A stretch of DNA of 64,000 nucleotides from NCBI GenBank assembly GCA_900169975.1, contig LT827126.1:558001-622000 (forward strand), in the 5' to 3' direction. The DNA comes from Pseudoflavonifractor sp. Marseille-P3106. Lineage in GTDB: Bacteria; Bacillota; Clostridia; Oscillospirales; Oscillospiraceae. This document shows, piece after piece, positions 43,627 through 52,654 of the stretch (positions within the stretch are counted from its first letter, which is position 1; each line of letters opens with the position of its first letter). The notes under the pieces were generated by a model. The model worked only from the letters and a program-made list of their open reading frames with translations, did no database searches and had not been told where the DNA came from. The translations under genes were made by a program, and so were the position numbers.

Positions 43627-44106
43627 CTATTGGGCCATCGCCCGGTTTATGCGCCGCTCCACCTCTTCATAGCTGGCGCTTTCGGACAGCACGATCTCGG
43701 AGATCAGGATCTGCTTGGCCGAATGGAGCATCTTGCGCTCCCCGGTAGACAGGCCCTTTACTCCGTCCCGCAGAATCAAGCTTTTGACCACTCGGGCGAC
43801 CTCGAGCAGATTTCCGCTCTTGAGCCGCACCATATTTTCCCGGTAACGCCGGTTCCAGTTCGGGTCTGCATCCACCTGAATGGAGGGGATCGCGTCAATG
43901 ACCCGGTCGGCCTGATCCGGATCCATCACCGGGCGCACACCGATCTCCTGCGAATTCTCCGTGGGGATCATCACCAGCATACCGCCCACGGGCAGTTTCA
44001 GGATATAATAATCCCGCACTACCCCGTTGACTTTCTTGGTCACAATGCTGTCGATGATACCCGCACCGTGCATGGGATGGACAATTTTATCCCCTACCTG
44101 AAACAT
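43627..44106 (-). CDS. CarD-like transcriptional regulator
   Basis: A 159-residue protein of the CarD/CdnL family. The N-terminal RNA-polymerase-interacting Tudor-like domain starts FQVGDKIVHPMHGAGII, and the helical C-terminal domain (YEEVERRINRAMA end) binds upstream promoter DNA. Such proteins stabilise open complexes at rRNA and other promoters. The ATG at 44104-44106 has GGGAGG upstream, and there is a good promoter at 44150-44178; the frame is open much further upstream but crosses that promoter. Confidence 0.92.
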   Translation of the reverse strand: MFQVGDKIVHPMHGAGIIDSIVTKKVNGVVRDYYILKLPVGGMLVMIPTENSQEIGVRPVMDPDQADRVIDAIPSIQVDADPNWNRRYRENMVRLKSGNLLEVARVVKSLILRDGVKGLSTGERKMLHSAKQILISEIVLSESASYEEVERRINRAMAQ

Positions 44107-44149
44107 GTTACGCCTCCCGACGCCCCCGTTTCCAATTCTTACAAGATTG

Positions 44150-44178
44150 ATTATACCCTCTCCATCAATTTCATGCAA
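44150..44178 (-). promoter_or_regulatory. Promoter of carD
   Basis: TTGCAT, 17 bases, TATAAT on the minus strand; transcription would begin near 44143, about 37 bases before the start codon. Confidence 0.7.
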
Positions 44179-44208
44179 GCAAAACTGAAACTTTTTCTCG
44201 AAAAGCAG

Positions 44209-44247
44209 AAAAACAGCGCCATTTCCCAAAGAAAATAGCGCTGTTTT
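44209..44247 (-). terminator. Terminator after the ispH-rpsA gene
   Basis: AAAACAGCGC and GCGCTGTTTT form the core of a stem extended by ATTT/AAAT, with TTTTTC on the minus strand. Confidence 0.88.
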
Positions 44248-44281
44248 GTCTGATTTGTCAGGTAGGGCCCCGGAAAGAAAC

Positions 44282-46228
44282 TCAGTCCTCGGAGGACTCC
44301 TCAGAATCAGCCTGTCCATCCTCCAGCAGAGCGCGGATAGAGAGGGAGACCTTCTTGCGGTCGTAGTCGATGTCGGTGATCTTCACGTCCACCTTGTCAC
44401 CCTCGTGGAGGACGTCGCCGGGCTTGTCGATCCGGTGATCGGCAATCTGGGAGATGTGGATCAGACCGTCCACGCCGGGGACGACCTCGGCAAAGGCGCC
44501 GAAGGTCATCAGTTTCACCACGCGGACATTGGCGGTGTCGCCCACGTGATACTGCTCGGTGAAGTTGGCCCAGGGATCCTGGCCGTGATCCTTCATGCCC
44601 AGGGAGATCTTCTTCTTCTCCGGGTCGAAGGAGATGACGTACACATCCACCTCGTCGCCGGGGTTGACCACCTCGGAGGGGTGCTTGATGCGGCTCCAGG
44701 ACAGCTCGGAGATGTGGACCATGCCGTCCACGCCGCCGATGTCGACAAAGGCGCCATAAGAGGTGAGGGACTTCACCACGCCATGATAGTGCTTGCCCTC
44801 CTCGATGGCGCTCCAGACCGCGGCGGCCTTCTCAGCCCGCTCCGCGGCGGAGACGGCGCGGATGGAGCCCACCACGCGGCGGCGGGCACGGTTGACCTCG
44901 GTGATGCGCAGCTTGACCTTCTGCTTGACCAGCTCGGACATGGCCGCATCCCGGGGCAGCCCGGTCTGGGAGGCGGGCACGAACACCCGCACGCCCTTGA
45001 TGCTGACCACGACGCCGCCCTTGTTCTCCTCGGTGACGACGCCTTCGACGGTGGTGTGGTCCTCGCAGGCCTGCTCCACGTCGTCCCAGCTCTTGACGGT
45101 ATCCAGGCGCTTCTTGGACAGGGTGACCACGCCCTCCGCGTCATTGACGCGCATGACGTAGGTCTCGATGGAGTCGCCCACATGCACCAGATCTTCCACT
45201 TTGACAGTGGGGTCGTCGGTCAGTTCAGACACCGGTATGTAACCGGCGTGCTTGGTCCCAAGGTCCACGTAGATCTCGGTGGGCGTGATGTCAGTAACGA
45301 CGCCCGTGACTTTCTCCCCCGTATGCAAAGTTTTGATCGACTTCTCCAGCAGTTCGGCAAAGGATTCCTCGATCTCCATGTTTTCTTCACTCATTTTGTC
45401 ATAAACCTCCTTTATGATCCACGCAGGCGTGGAAGCGCCTGCGGTGATTGCCACGCTCGAGCATTCTCTGAAGTCAGAGCTCGCCAGCTCGTCCGCGTCC
45501 TCCACCCAGACCGTATGAGGGCAAAGCGCCGCGCACAGTTCAAACAAACGCCTGGTATTCGCGCTGTCCCTCCCCCCGATGACGATGACGGCATCATTTT
45601 GGGCAGCCAGCCTCTGTGCTTCGGATTGGCGTGCGTAGGTAGCATTACATATTGTATCAAAAATTTCAATATTTGTACACAGTTTTTTTGCGTTTTCTAC
45701 GCAAAAATTCCATGTAGCCTGAGTTGATGTGGTCTGTGACACCATGGTCACAGGCCCACCGGCGATTTCAGGATGATCCAGCAGGTATTTTTTCAGCGCG
45801 CCGCCGTCCGAAAAGATCAGCGGATCGCCGCACCAGCCGGCGATAGCCTGCACCTCCGGATGCTCCGGAGCCCCGATGATGATGACGGTTCTCCCCTCGT
45901 TCTCCGCCTGAGCAACCAGCCTGTGAATATGAGAGACATTGGGGCAGGTGGTGTCCACCACCGGGATGCTCCGTTCCTGAAGCTGCCGGTGGACCGCCGC
46001 GCTCTCCCCGTGAGAGCGCAGGATCACTGCCGCCCCTTCCGGCACATCCTCTGGCCGCTCCACTACCTCCACCCGCTGGGCCTGGAGACGGCGGATCATC
46101 GAACGGTTGTGGATCACCGGCCCCAGCATCACGCAGGGGTTCGGGCTTCGGGCGGCCGCCTCGGCCAGCTCCACCGCCCGCCGGACGCCGTAGCAGAAGC
46201 CCGCGAACTTTGCCACCGTGATCCTCAC
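44282..46228 (-). CDS. ispH: Bifunctional 4-hydroxy-3-methylbut-2-enyl diphosphate reductase / ribosomal protein S1
   Basis: Residues 1 to about 278 are IspH, the last MEP-pathway enzyme, with the three 4Fe-4S cysteines Cys12 (GFCYGV), Cys95 (TTCPNV) and Cys194 (TICNAT). From about residue 300 four S1 RNA-binding repeats follow, the third with GAFVDIGGVDGMVHISEL and the fourth with GAFAEVVPGVDGLIHISQI, as in ribosomal protein S1, which helps mRNAs onto the 30S subunit. This 648-residue fusion is known in many Clostridia. The GTG start overlaps the plsC stop as GTGA. The acidic SEESSED tail ends it. Confidence 0.95.
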   Translation of the reverse strand: MRITVAKFAGFCYGVRRAVELAEAAARSPNPCVMLGPVIHNRSMIRRLQAQRVEVVERPEDVPEGAAVILRSHGESAAVHRQLQERSIPVVDTTCPNVSHIHRLVAQAENEGRTVIIIGAPEHPEVQAIAGWCGDPLIFSDGGALKKYLLDHPEIAGGPVTMVSQTTSTQATWNFCVENAKKLCTNIEIFDTICNATYARQSEAQRLAAQNDAVIVIGGRDSANTRRLFELCAALCPHTVWVEDADELASSDFRECSSVAITAGASTPAWIIKEVYDKMSEENMEIEESFAELLEKSIKTLHTGEKVTGVVTDITPTEIYVDLGTKHAGYIPVSELTDDPTVKVEDLVHVGDSIETYVMRVNDAEGVVTLSKKRLDTVKSWDDVEQACEDHTTVEGVVTEENKGGVVVSIKGVRVFVPASQTGLPRDAAMSELVKQKVKLRITEVNRARRRVVGSIRAVSAAERAEKAAAVWSAIEEGKHYHGVVKSLTSYGAFVDIGGVDGMVHISELSWSRIKHPSEVVNPGDEVDVYVISFDPEKKKISLGMKDHGQDPWANFTEQYHVGDTANVRVVKLMTFGAFAEVVPGVDGLIHISQIADHRIDKPGDVLHEGDKVDVKITDIDYDRKKVSLSIRALLEDGQADSEESSED

Positions 46229-46818
46229 CTCGCCTGCGCCTCCAGTGCCGCGATGCGTTCCATCAGGTCCCGGGCGATGATCTCATACTCCTCCGCAGAG
46301 CCGTGCCGGGATTCGGCCCGGGGCAGATAGGGCTCCCCAAAGACCACCGGCGTCCGGCCAAACCATTTTTTGTTGGGCGGGATATACATGGGCAAGATGG
46401 GGGTCCCGGTGCGGAGGGCCAGCAGGGCCACGCCCGCCTTAGCCTCCCCCATCTTTCCGTCCTTGTAGCGGGTCCCCTCCGGAAAGAGGAGCAGCTTGTC
46501 ACCGCTTTTCAGGCACTTCATGGCCCGTTTCACCGCACCCACATCCGACTTCCCCCGCTCCACGGCAAAGACCCCGACTTTTTTCAGGATCCAGCCCAGA
46601 ACAGGGATCTCCAGCAGCTCCGCCTTGGCCATGACCTGGGGGCGGAACCGCAGTCCCAAAGCAAAGGCCACGAAGAGAGGGTCGGACAGCCGGGTGTGGT
46701 TGGGGCAGAAGATGACCGGCCCCTCCGGCACGTGCTCCCGGCCAATGGCCCGACAGGGATGGAACAGGTTGAAGAAGGGCCAGGCGATGCAGTAGACGAT
46801 GGCATAGGCTGTTTTCAT
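46225..46818 (-). CDS. plsC: 1-acyl-sn-glycerol-3-phosphate acyltransferase
   Basis: Adds the second acyl chain in phosphatidate synthesis. The HX4D motif is NHTRLSD at about 36-42, and FPEGTRYKDGKMG is the glycerophosphate-binding motif. A hydrophobic N-terminus (YAIVYCIAWPFFNLF) would anchor it. The 197 residues are typical of the short Gram-positive form. The ATG overlaps the cmk stop as ATGA. Confidence 0.92.
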   Translation of the reverse strand: MKTAYAIVYCIAWPFFNLFHPCRAIGREHVPEGPVIFCPNHTRLSDPLFVAFALGLRFRPQVMAKAELLEIPVLGWILKKVGVFAVERGKSDVGAVKRAMKCLKSGDKLLLFPEGTRYKDGKMGEAKAGVALLALRTGTPILPMYIPPNKKWFGRTPVVFGEPYLPRAESRHGSAEEYEIIARDLMERIAALEAQAR

Positions 46819-47489
46819 GCTAATTTCTCCTGAATGGTCTGAAGGAGCAGTGCAAAGCTCTCCTCCAGAGACTTGTCCGTGGTATCCACCAAAAGAGCGT
46901 CCTCCGCCTGGCGGAGGGGCGCAGCGGAGCGGGTGGAGTCTCTGCGATCCCGCTCTGTGATGTCGGACAGCACCGTGTCAAAACGAATCTGCTCTCCCCG
47001 CTCCAGCAGCTCGGCCAGACGCCGCCGGGCCCGGTCCTCCGCCGAAGCAGTGAGAAAGATCTTCACGTCGGCGTCCGGGAGCACCACGGTCCCGATGTCC
47101 CGGCCGTCCATGATGACGTTTCCCGTCTTGGCCAGATCCCGCTGCATATCCAGCAGGAAGGCCCGCACCTGGGGGTGGGCCGAAACCTGGGAAGCCGCGG
47201 CGGAGACTTCCGGCGTCCGGATGGCCTCGGTGACGTCCTCCCCGTTCAAATACATCCGCTGCCCCCCGTCCTCACCGTAGCCCATCCGGATCCCGGCCCG
47301 GGGCAACAGCCCGGCCACCGCCTGCGCATCGGCGGGCGCGGCCCCCTCCCGGAGAGCAAAGAGGGCCAGCGTCCGGTAAATGGCCCCGGTGTCCACATAG
47401 AGAAAGCCCAGCGCCCGGGCAACCATTCTGGCCATGGTGCTCTTTCCCGCCCCCGAAGGGCCGTCCACGGCAATGCTTCTATACTTCAT
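46815..47489 (-). CDS. cmk: Cytidylate kinase
   Basis: Phosphorylates CMP and dCMP. P-loop GPSGAGKST at 10-18; DGRDIGTVVLPDA and the lid RRRLAEL region follow. From ATG 47487-47489 the protein has 224 residues; a GTG six bases upstream is nearer to the GGAGG and is a fair alternative. It overlaps the flavoprotein gene by 11 bases. The order cmk-plsC-ispH-rpsA is standard in Clostridia. Confidence 0.94.
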   Translation of the reverse strand: MKYRSIAVDGPSGAGKSTMARMVARALGFLYVDTGAIYRTLALFALREGAAPADAQAVAGLLPRAGIRMGYGEDGGQRMYLNGEDVTEAIRTPEVSAAASQVSAHPQVRAFLLDMQRDLAKTGNVIMDGRDIGTVVLPDADVKIFLTASAEDRARRRLAELLERGEQIRFDTVLSDITERDRRDSTRSAAPLRQAEDALLVDTTDKSLEESFALLLQTIQEKLA

Positions 47490-48747
47490 ATGCACATCTC
47501 TCCTCCCGGCAAAACGCTCCCGCACCCAGTCCGGCCGCCCGGCCGGTGGCCCAGGCGATCTGCAGATTGAAGCCGCCGGTGTAGGCGTCCACATCCAGCA
47601 GCTCCCCCGCCAGATAGAGCCCCCGGGTCTTTTTGGAGGCCATATCCCCGGGTGAGACCTCTCGCACCGTCACGCCGCCGGCGGTGACGATGGCCTCCTC
47701 CACCGGCCGGGGACCGGTGATGGGAAAGGTCAGGCCCTTGATCCCTTCCAGCAGGCTCCTGCGCTGAGCACGGGTGACTGCGTTGGCCTTCTCCCCGCCT
47801 GTGAGTCCGGCCCGCTCCAGCAGCACCGGCACCAGGGAGCGGGGCTCCATCGTCTCCACCACATGGCGCAGATCCCGGTTGGCCCCCTCCGTCAGCTCGC
47901 GGACCAGACGCCGGTCCAGCGTCTCCTCGTCCAGCGCGGGCTTGAGGTCGATGACGGCGGTATAGCGCTCCTTCTCAAAGTCCCGGGTGTGGGCGCTGGC
48001 GCTGAGGACCAGCGGGCCGGAGAGGCCGAAGTGGGTGAACAGCAGCTCCCCCTGCTCCCGGAACAGCACTTTTTTGCGGCTGTCCCGGACGGTCAGCTCC
48101 ACGTTCTTCAGCGACAGTCCCTGGAGCTCGGCGCACCCCGCCGCCTCCCATGGCACCAGGGAGCCCTTCGGCGGCTGAATGGTGTGGCCCGCAGACCGGG
48201 CCAGGGCGTAGCCGTCGCCCGTGGAGCCGGTGCCGGGATAGGAGACTCCGCCGGTGGCCAGGATCACCGCCCGGCAGGCATAGTGCCTGCCCTTCTCCCC
48301 TGTGACGCCCGTCACGGCCCCATCCTGAATCTCCAGCGCGGAGGCCCGATCCTGAACCAGCTCCACCCGGCTCTTACGCAGGGCCCGAAGCAGGGCATCG
48401 ATCACATCGGCGGCCCGGTCGGACTGGGGAAACACGCGGCTGCCCCGCTCGGTTTTCAGGGGGACCCCAAGTCCCTCAAAAAAGGCCACCGCCTCCTCCG
48501 GCGGAAACCGGGTCATGGCGCTGGTCAGGAATCGGGCGTTGTGGGGGATATTGCTCAGACACTCCTGCACCGAGCAGCGGTTGGTCACGTTGCACCGGCC
48601 CTTGCCCGTAATATACAGCTTACGTCCGATCTTGGAGTTGCGCTCCATCAGGAGAACGGAGACGCCCGAGGCCGCGGCGGACAGCGCCGCCATGCACCCG
48701 GCGGCGCCCCCGCCGATCACGATCACATCAAAGGATGACAATGCCAA
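47479..48747 (-). CDS. NAD(P)/FAD-dependent oxidoreductase (BaiN/HI0933 family)
   Basis: A 422-residue flavoprotein. The FAD dinucleotide-binding GGGAAGCMAA is at the N-terminus, GKGRCNVTN follows near residue 48, and ILATGGVSYPGTGSTGDGY in the middle is a second nucleotide site. The family includes BaiN, a bile-acid steroid reductase of Clostridium, but most members, including ones next to cmk like this, have no assigned substrate. I therefore leave the function open. It lies between the RpiR gene (6 bases) and cmk (overlap). Confidence 0.88.
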   Translation of the reverse strand: MALSSFDVIVIGGGAAGCMAALSAAASGVSVLLMERNSKIGRKLYITGKGRCNVTNRCSVQECLSNIPHNARFLTSAMTRFPPEEAVAFFEGLGVPLKTERGSRVFPQSDRAADVIDALLRALRKSRVELVQDRASALEIQDGAVTGVTGEKGRHYACRAVILATGGVSYPGTGSTGDGYALARSAGHTIQPPKGSLVPWEAAGCAELQGLSLKNVELTVRDSRKKVLFREQGELLFTHFGLSGPLVLSASAHTRDFEKERYTAVIDLKPALDEETLDRRLVRELTEGANRDLRHVVETMEPRSLVPVLLERAGLTGGEKANAVTRAQRRSLLEGIKGLTFPITGPRPVEEAIVTAGGVTVREVSPGDMASKKTRGLYLAGELLDVDAYTGGFNLQIAWATGRAAGLGAGAFCREERCAYEV

Positions 48748-48753
48748 AGCTCC

Positions 48754-49617
48754 TTATTCGTCCGTCTTTTCGTAGACTTCATATTCGTCCCAGATCTTCT
48801 CCAGCTTGCTGAAGGTCCCGGAGATCTCCTCGCTCTTCTTCCGGCTCACCGCCACAATCAGCGCATTGACCAGGGAGAGTGGGGCCGCCAGGGAATCCAC
48901 GAAGGACGCCATGTCGCTCCGGGCCATCAGAGTGTGGTCGGCCAGTTCGGCCAGCGGAGAGGCCGCGCTGTCGGTGATGGCGATGACACCCGCGCCCCGG
49001 TCCTTGGCGTAGCGCATGGCTTTGACCGTCCGGCGGGAGTAGCGGGGGAAGCTGATGCCGATGATGACGTCCCCCTCCCTGATCCGCAGGATCTGCTCAA
49101 AGAGCTCGCTGGAGGAGTTTGTGTGGGCCACCACCACATTTTCAAACATCATATTGAAATAGAAGCCCAGAAAGCTGGACAGCGCGGATGCGGAGCGAAC
49201 TCCCAGGATGTAAATTTTCCGGGCAGCCAGGATGGTGCTGACCGAGCGGTCGAAATCCTGGCGGTTCATCTCCTCCAGGGTGGCACGGATATTCTCCGCG
49301 TCCGCGTGCATGACCATAGAAAGGATGTCGTGGTTTCCGATGCGGTCGTTGGAGACCTCGATGCGCTGCACCGCGGTGAGCTTATTGCGGATCATCTCCT
49401 GAAGGGCCTTCTGCATGGCGGGATAGCCGTCATAGCCCAGCTCGGCGGCAAAACGCACCACCGTGGACTCGCTGACATTCACCGTCTTGCCCAGCTTGCT
49501 GGCGGTCATAAACGCCGCCTTGTCATAGAATTTTAAGATGTAAGCTGCGATGAGCTTTTGGCCCTTGGAAAAGGAACTCATCTCATTTTGGATCGTCGTC
49601 AGAATATCTTTCCCCAT
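48754..49617 (-). CDS. MurR/RpiR family transcriptional regulator
   Basis: A 287-residue repressor-type regulator. The N-terminal helix-turn-helix (ASKLGKTVNVSESTVVRFAAELG) is followed by a SIS sugar-phosphate-binding domain (ILGVRSASALSSF, DVIIGISFPRYSRRT, VIAITDSAASPLAELAD). Relatives sense phosphosugars. No sugar catabolic gene is adjacent; it leads the flavoprotein-cmk-plsC-ispH/rpsA run, so it may regulate itself or distant targets. The ATG at 49615-49617 has GGAG upstream; the frame is open further up but crosses the promoter. Confidence 0.9.
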   Translation of the reverse strand: MGKDILTTIQNEMSSFSKGQKLIAAYILKFYDKAAFMTASKLGKTVNVSESTVVRFAAELGYDGYPAMQKALQEMIRNKLTAVQRIEVSNDRIGNHDILSMVMHADAENIRATLEEMNRQDFDRSVSTILAARKIYILGVRSASALSSFLGFYFNMMFENVVVAHTNSSSELFEQILRIREGDVIIGISFPRYSRRTVKAMRYAKDRGAGVIAITDSAASPLAELADHTLMARSDMASFVDSLAAPLSLVNALIVAVSRKKSEEISGTFSKLEKIWDEYEVYEKTDE

Positions 49618-49671
49618 TTTTTCACTCTCCGGCTTCTTTTTCTCCGTCTTTCGAAGAAAGTTCACCTTGTT

Positions 49672-49700
49672 ATCATAGCCGGAATCGGCGGGAAAATCAA
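49672..49700 (-). promoter_or_regulatory. Promoter of the rpiR-cmk-ispH/rpsA operon
   Basis: TTGATT, 17 bases, TATGAT on the minus strand, about 50 bases before the RpiR start codon. Confidence 0.6.
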
Positions 49701-49750
49701 CCGTTTTTTGCAGGGATCCCACGCAGACTTGCAAAACGGGCCTAATCCTC

Positions 49751-50455
49751 TCACAAAAGGAGCGCCGCCTCTTCCTCCCGGGTGAGATAGCGCCATTTTC
49801 CGCTGGGGAGCGAGCCCAGGCGCAGTGTCCCCTCCCGCACCCGGCAGAGCCGCCGCACCCGGAGTCCGGCCTGAGCGCACATCCGGCGGACCTGGCGGTT
49901 CTTGCCCTGGTGGATGACCACGGCGATCTCTCCCCCGCCGCTCCCCGTCCGGAGCACGGAAGCCCGGGACGGGGCCAGCAGGTCCCCGTCCAGTTCCATG
50001 GGGCCGTTCAAAATGGGAAGAGCCGCCGCCACATCCCCCTCCACCAGGACCCGATACTCCTTCTCCACCTCATGACTGGGGTGGAGAAGGCGGTTGGTTC
50101 CGGCGCCGTCATTGGAAAAGAGGAGCAGCCCTTCCGAATCCAGATCCAGCCGCCCCACCGGCCAGACCCGATGACCGCAGTCGGCCACCAGCTCGGCTGC
50201 CGTCCGCCGTCCCTTCTCGTCCGACAGGGTCGTGACATAGCCCCTGGGCTTGTGGAGCATCAGCCAGACCCGGGGCGCGCCGGCTGCGACGGGTACGCCG
50301 TCCACGGTCACCCGATCCCGCTCAGGGTCGGCCTTCTCCCCCACCCGGGCGGTCACGCCGTTGACGGCCACCCGCCCGGCGGCCAGGTATCCCTCCGCCG
50401 CACGCCGGGAACAGATCCCCGCCCCGGACAATATTTTTTGCAGGCGCTCTTCCAC
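49751..50455 (-). CDS. Ribosomal large-subunit pseudouridine synthase, RluB/RsuA family
   Basis: A 234-residue enzyme with an N-terminal S4 RNA-binding domain (RLQKILSGAGICSRRAAEGYL) and a pseudouridine synthase core with the catalytic Asp in GRLDLDSEGLLLF. KNRQVRRMC is the C-terminal signature. In Firmicutes this gene next to scpAB is RluB, which modifies 23S rRNA. The start is a GTG. It is the last gene of the operon from the M50 protease. Confidence 0.92.
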   Translation of the reverse strand: MEERLQKILSGAGICSRRAAEGYLAAGRVAVNGVTARVGEKADPERDRVTVDGVPVAAGAPRVWLMLHKPRGYVTTLSDEKGRRTAAELVADCGHRVWPVGRLDLDSEGLLLFSNDGAGTNRLLHPSHEVEKEYRVLVEGDVAAALPILNGPMELDGDLLAPSRASVLRTGSGGGEIAVVIHQGKNRQVRRMCAQAGLRVRRLCRVREGTLRLGSLPSGKWRYLTREEEAALLL

Positions 50456-50461
50456 GCCGAT

Positions 50462-51595
50462 TCACCCCAGTTCGGTCAGGAGTACGGCCAGGGAGGAGTT
50501 CTCCCCGCCGCGCAGGAATTGGGTCATGCGTTCAAAAAGATTGGGCTGCGGAGTATTCTCCGGCACTTCAGAAGTATAGAGCAGGTAGGTCTCCCCCACG
50601 ATCTTCTCCCCCACCAGGAACGTGAGCTTTCCCGCGATAGCCCCCTTCCGCACCGGCGCAGCCACCCGGTCGGGCAGTGCGATCCGAGCCCGCACCCGCT
50701 CGTCCGCCGCCAGCGGGTACCCCACGTCGGAGGCGGTCTCCACCTCCACCTGGGACAGCAGGCTTCCCGTCACCGGGAGAGTGCGGAACAGCTTTCCCTC
50801 CCGGGCCAGCGGATGGCGGGGAAACGTCGAAAAGCCGTAGTCAAACAGCGTGGCGTGATCCTCCCAGTCGTTTGGATCCTTCAGGGTGACACAGATGAGA
50901 GTCTGCCCGTCCCGGCAGGCGCTGGAGACCAGCGTCCGGCCTGCGGCGTCCGTGTATCCTGTTTTCATCCCCGAACAGCCCTCGTATCGCCACAGCAGCT
51001 TGTTGTGGTTGGTCAGGCTCCGGCCCGCAATGGTGGTGGATTTGGTCCCCACGATCTGGGCCAGCGTCTCGTTTTCCAGCACTGCCCGGGCCAGCAGCAC
51101 CATATCCGCGGCGGTGGAGTAGTGGTCCTCCGCGTCCAGGCCGTTGGGGTTGGAAAAGTGGGTGTCCTTCATTCCCAGGTCGGCGGCCCTCCGGTTCATC
51201 CACTCCACAAAGGTATCTATCTCCCCGGCGCAGCCGCCCGCAATGGCCAGCGCCGCGTCGTTCCCGGAAGAGAGCAGCAGTCCGTAGAGCAGCCCCTCCA
51301 GGGTGATCTCCTCTCCCGGCCGGAGATACATGGAAGATCCCTCCGCCTGATACTCGGCCTTGATCGGGATCACGCAGTTCAGATCCGGAGTGGACTCCAC
51401 CGCCACCAGGGCGGTCATCAGCTTGGTGATGCTGGCGATGAGCCGCTTTTGATGGGGATTCTTTTCATACAAGACCCGCCCGCTCTCGGCGTCCACCAAA
51501 ATGGCGGAGACGGCGGAAACCGGGACCGGTTCCGCCGCCCGACAGGCAGGGCAGAGCAGACAGACAGCCAAAAAGGCCGCAGACAATCGTTTCAT
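50462..51595 (-). CDS. D-alanyl-D-alanine carboxypeptidase (DacB/DacF-type penicillin-binding protein)
   Basis: Exported serine carboxypeptidase that trims peptidoglycan stem peptides. A signal peptide (MKRLSAAFLAVCLLCPACRA) leads the protein; active-site SITK with Ser55 and Lys58, SGN at 110-112 and the KTG in MKTGYTD complete the penicillin-binding triad. The C-terminal beta domain follows, but no clear amphipathic anchor is seen. The ATG is at 51593-51595, with AGGGAG 6 bases upstream. Its place with scpAB and ytfJ matches the Clostridial dacB-like locus used in spore cortex formation. Confidence 0.92.
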   Translation of the reverse strand: MKRLSAAFLAVCLLCPACRAAEPVPVSAVSAILVDAESGRVLYEKNPHQKRLIASITKLMTALVAVESTPDLNCVIPIKAEYQAEGSSMYLRPGEEITLEGLLYGLLLSSGNDAALAIAGGCAGEIDTFVEWMNRRAADLGMKDTHFSNPNGLDAEDHYSTAADMVLLARAVLENETLAQIVGTKSTTIAGRSLTNHNKLLWRYEGCSGMKTGYTDAAGRTLVSSACRDGQTLICVTLKDPNDWEDHATLFDYGFSTFPRHPLAREGKLFRTLPVTGSLLSQVEVETASDVGYPLAADERVRARIALPDRVAAPVRKGAIAGKLTFLVGEKIVGETYLLYTSEVPENTPQPNLFERMTQFLRGGENSSLAVLLTELG

Positions 51596-51636
51596 TCGGC
51601 ACTCCCTCACAGCATGAGATAGTGCCAGTATGCGTA

Positions 51637-52047
51637 TCATAAGTCCGCGTTATCCTTTTTTTCCTGCTGCTTTTCAATAAACCCGGTGACCTTGTCCACC
51701 AGCTCCGGCACCATGTCCACCACCCGGTCCACCGCGCCGTCAATGGGAGGCGCCACATACAGCAGCCGGACATTGTCCCCCCGCACCACCAGGAACGCGA
51801 TAGGGTTGATGTTCACGCCCGCGCCGCTGCCGCCGCCAAAGGAGTTCTCAGCCTCGGGCTTCTGGTTCTTCCCGGCAAAGTCGCTCCCGCCGGAGGCAAA
51901 GCCGAAGCTCACCTTGGAGACCGGGATGATGGTGACCTCCCCGGTCTGGATGGGCTGTCCCACCACAGCGTTCACATCCACCATGGCGCGGATCTTCTCC
52001 ATAGTGGCGCTCATCAGATCGTTCAGCGGATGCTCTTTCTTTTCCAT
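51637..52047 (-). CDS. ytfJ: Sporulation protein YtfJ (GerW family)
   Basis: A 136-residue protein of the GerW/YtfJ family, needed for spore germination properties in Bacillus. It has the family segments HPLNDLMSATMEKIRAMVD, TIIPVSKVSFGFASGG and the glycine-rich GGGSGAGVNINPIAFLVV. It follows the DUF2953 gene by one base. In Bacillus the gene is next to its DUF2953 partner ytfI, as here. Confidence 0.92.
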   Translation of the reverse strand: MEKKEHPLNDLMSATMEKIRAMVDVNAVVGQPIQTGEVTIIPVSKVSFGFASGGSDFAGKNQKPEAENSFGGGSGAGVNINPIAFLVVRGDNVRLLYVAPPIDGAVDRVVDMVPELVDKVTGFIEKQQEKKDNADL

Positions 52048-52048
52048 G

Positions 52049-52654
52049 TCAAATCGCCTCTTTCTGTTTTGGCGCGCTCTTCGCGCTTCGGTAGCAGGTA
52101 AAAAACTTCAGCCCATAGCGGACGGCAAAGGAAATCAGCTGACCCAGCCGGGCTGAAAACGCGGCGCTCAGGGAGACGGTGAGTCCGCTCGATTGAAAAT
52201 CCACCGCCGTGCGGATGCGGTGATCCCGCACATCAAAATTCTGCTCGAAAATGGGCCAAATCATACCCACCGCGCCATTGATCCTTCCAAAAGAGAGGGC
52301 TGCGGCCGCAGCGTCCCGGCCGCCCGCCGTGACGTCCAAAAACAGCCGGTCGATGCGGATCCTCCGTTTCAGCGCCCCTGCGGCCTCTCCCACCAGCGGA
52401 AGGAACCGCCGCGCCAGCTCCATGGGCGCACCGGGTTTTGGCTCCGATTGGGCTTTTTCCGGTTTTTTCCGCTCTTTTTGGGCTTTCTTTTCCCGTTTCG
52501 GCCGTCGGACGGGATAGACCTGAACCCGGAATGCCCCCACCCGGAGCCGTACCAGGGCTCCGTCCGCAGTGTATTCCGCCTCCCCGCCCACCCGGATCAG
52601 GCTCAGGAGAAACAGGACCAGAAAAACTGTCAGCAGGATCTTCAGCGCACTCAT
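52049..52654 (-). CDS. DUF2953 protein (YtfI-like)
   Basis: A 201-residue protein with an N-terminal membrane anchor (ALKILLTVFLVLFLLSLI), a highly charged Lys/Glu/Pro linker about residues 53-75, and a C-terminal domain ending in a second short hydrophobic piece. DUF2953 genes nearly always lie next to ytfJ and are thought to work with it in sporulation; the biochemical role is unknown. It overlaps scpB by four bases (ATGA). Confidence 0.85.
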   Translation of the reverse strand: MSALKILLTVFLVLFLLSLIRVGGEAEYTADGALVRLRVGAFRVQVYPVRRPKREKKAQKERKKPEKAQSEPKPGAPMELARRFLPLVGEAAGALKRRIRIDRLFLDVTAGGRDAAAAALSFGRINGAVGMIWPIFEQNFDVRDHRIRTAVDFQSSGLTVSLSAAFSARLGQLISFAVRYGLKFFTCYRSAKSAPKQKEAI

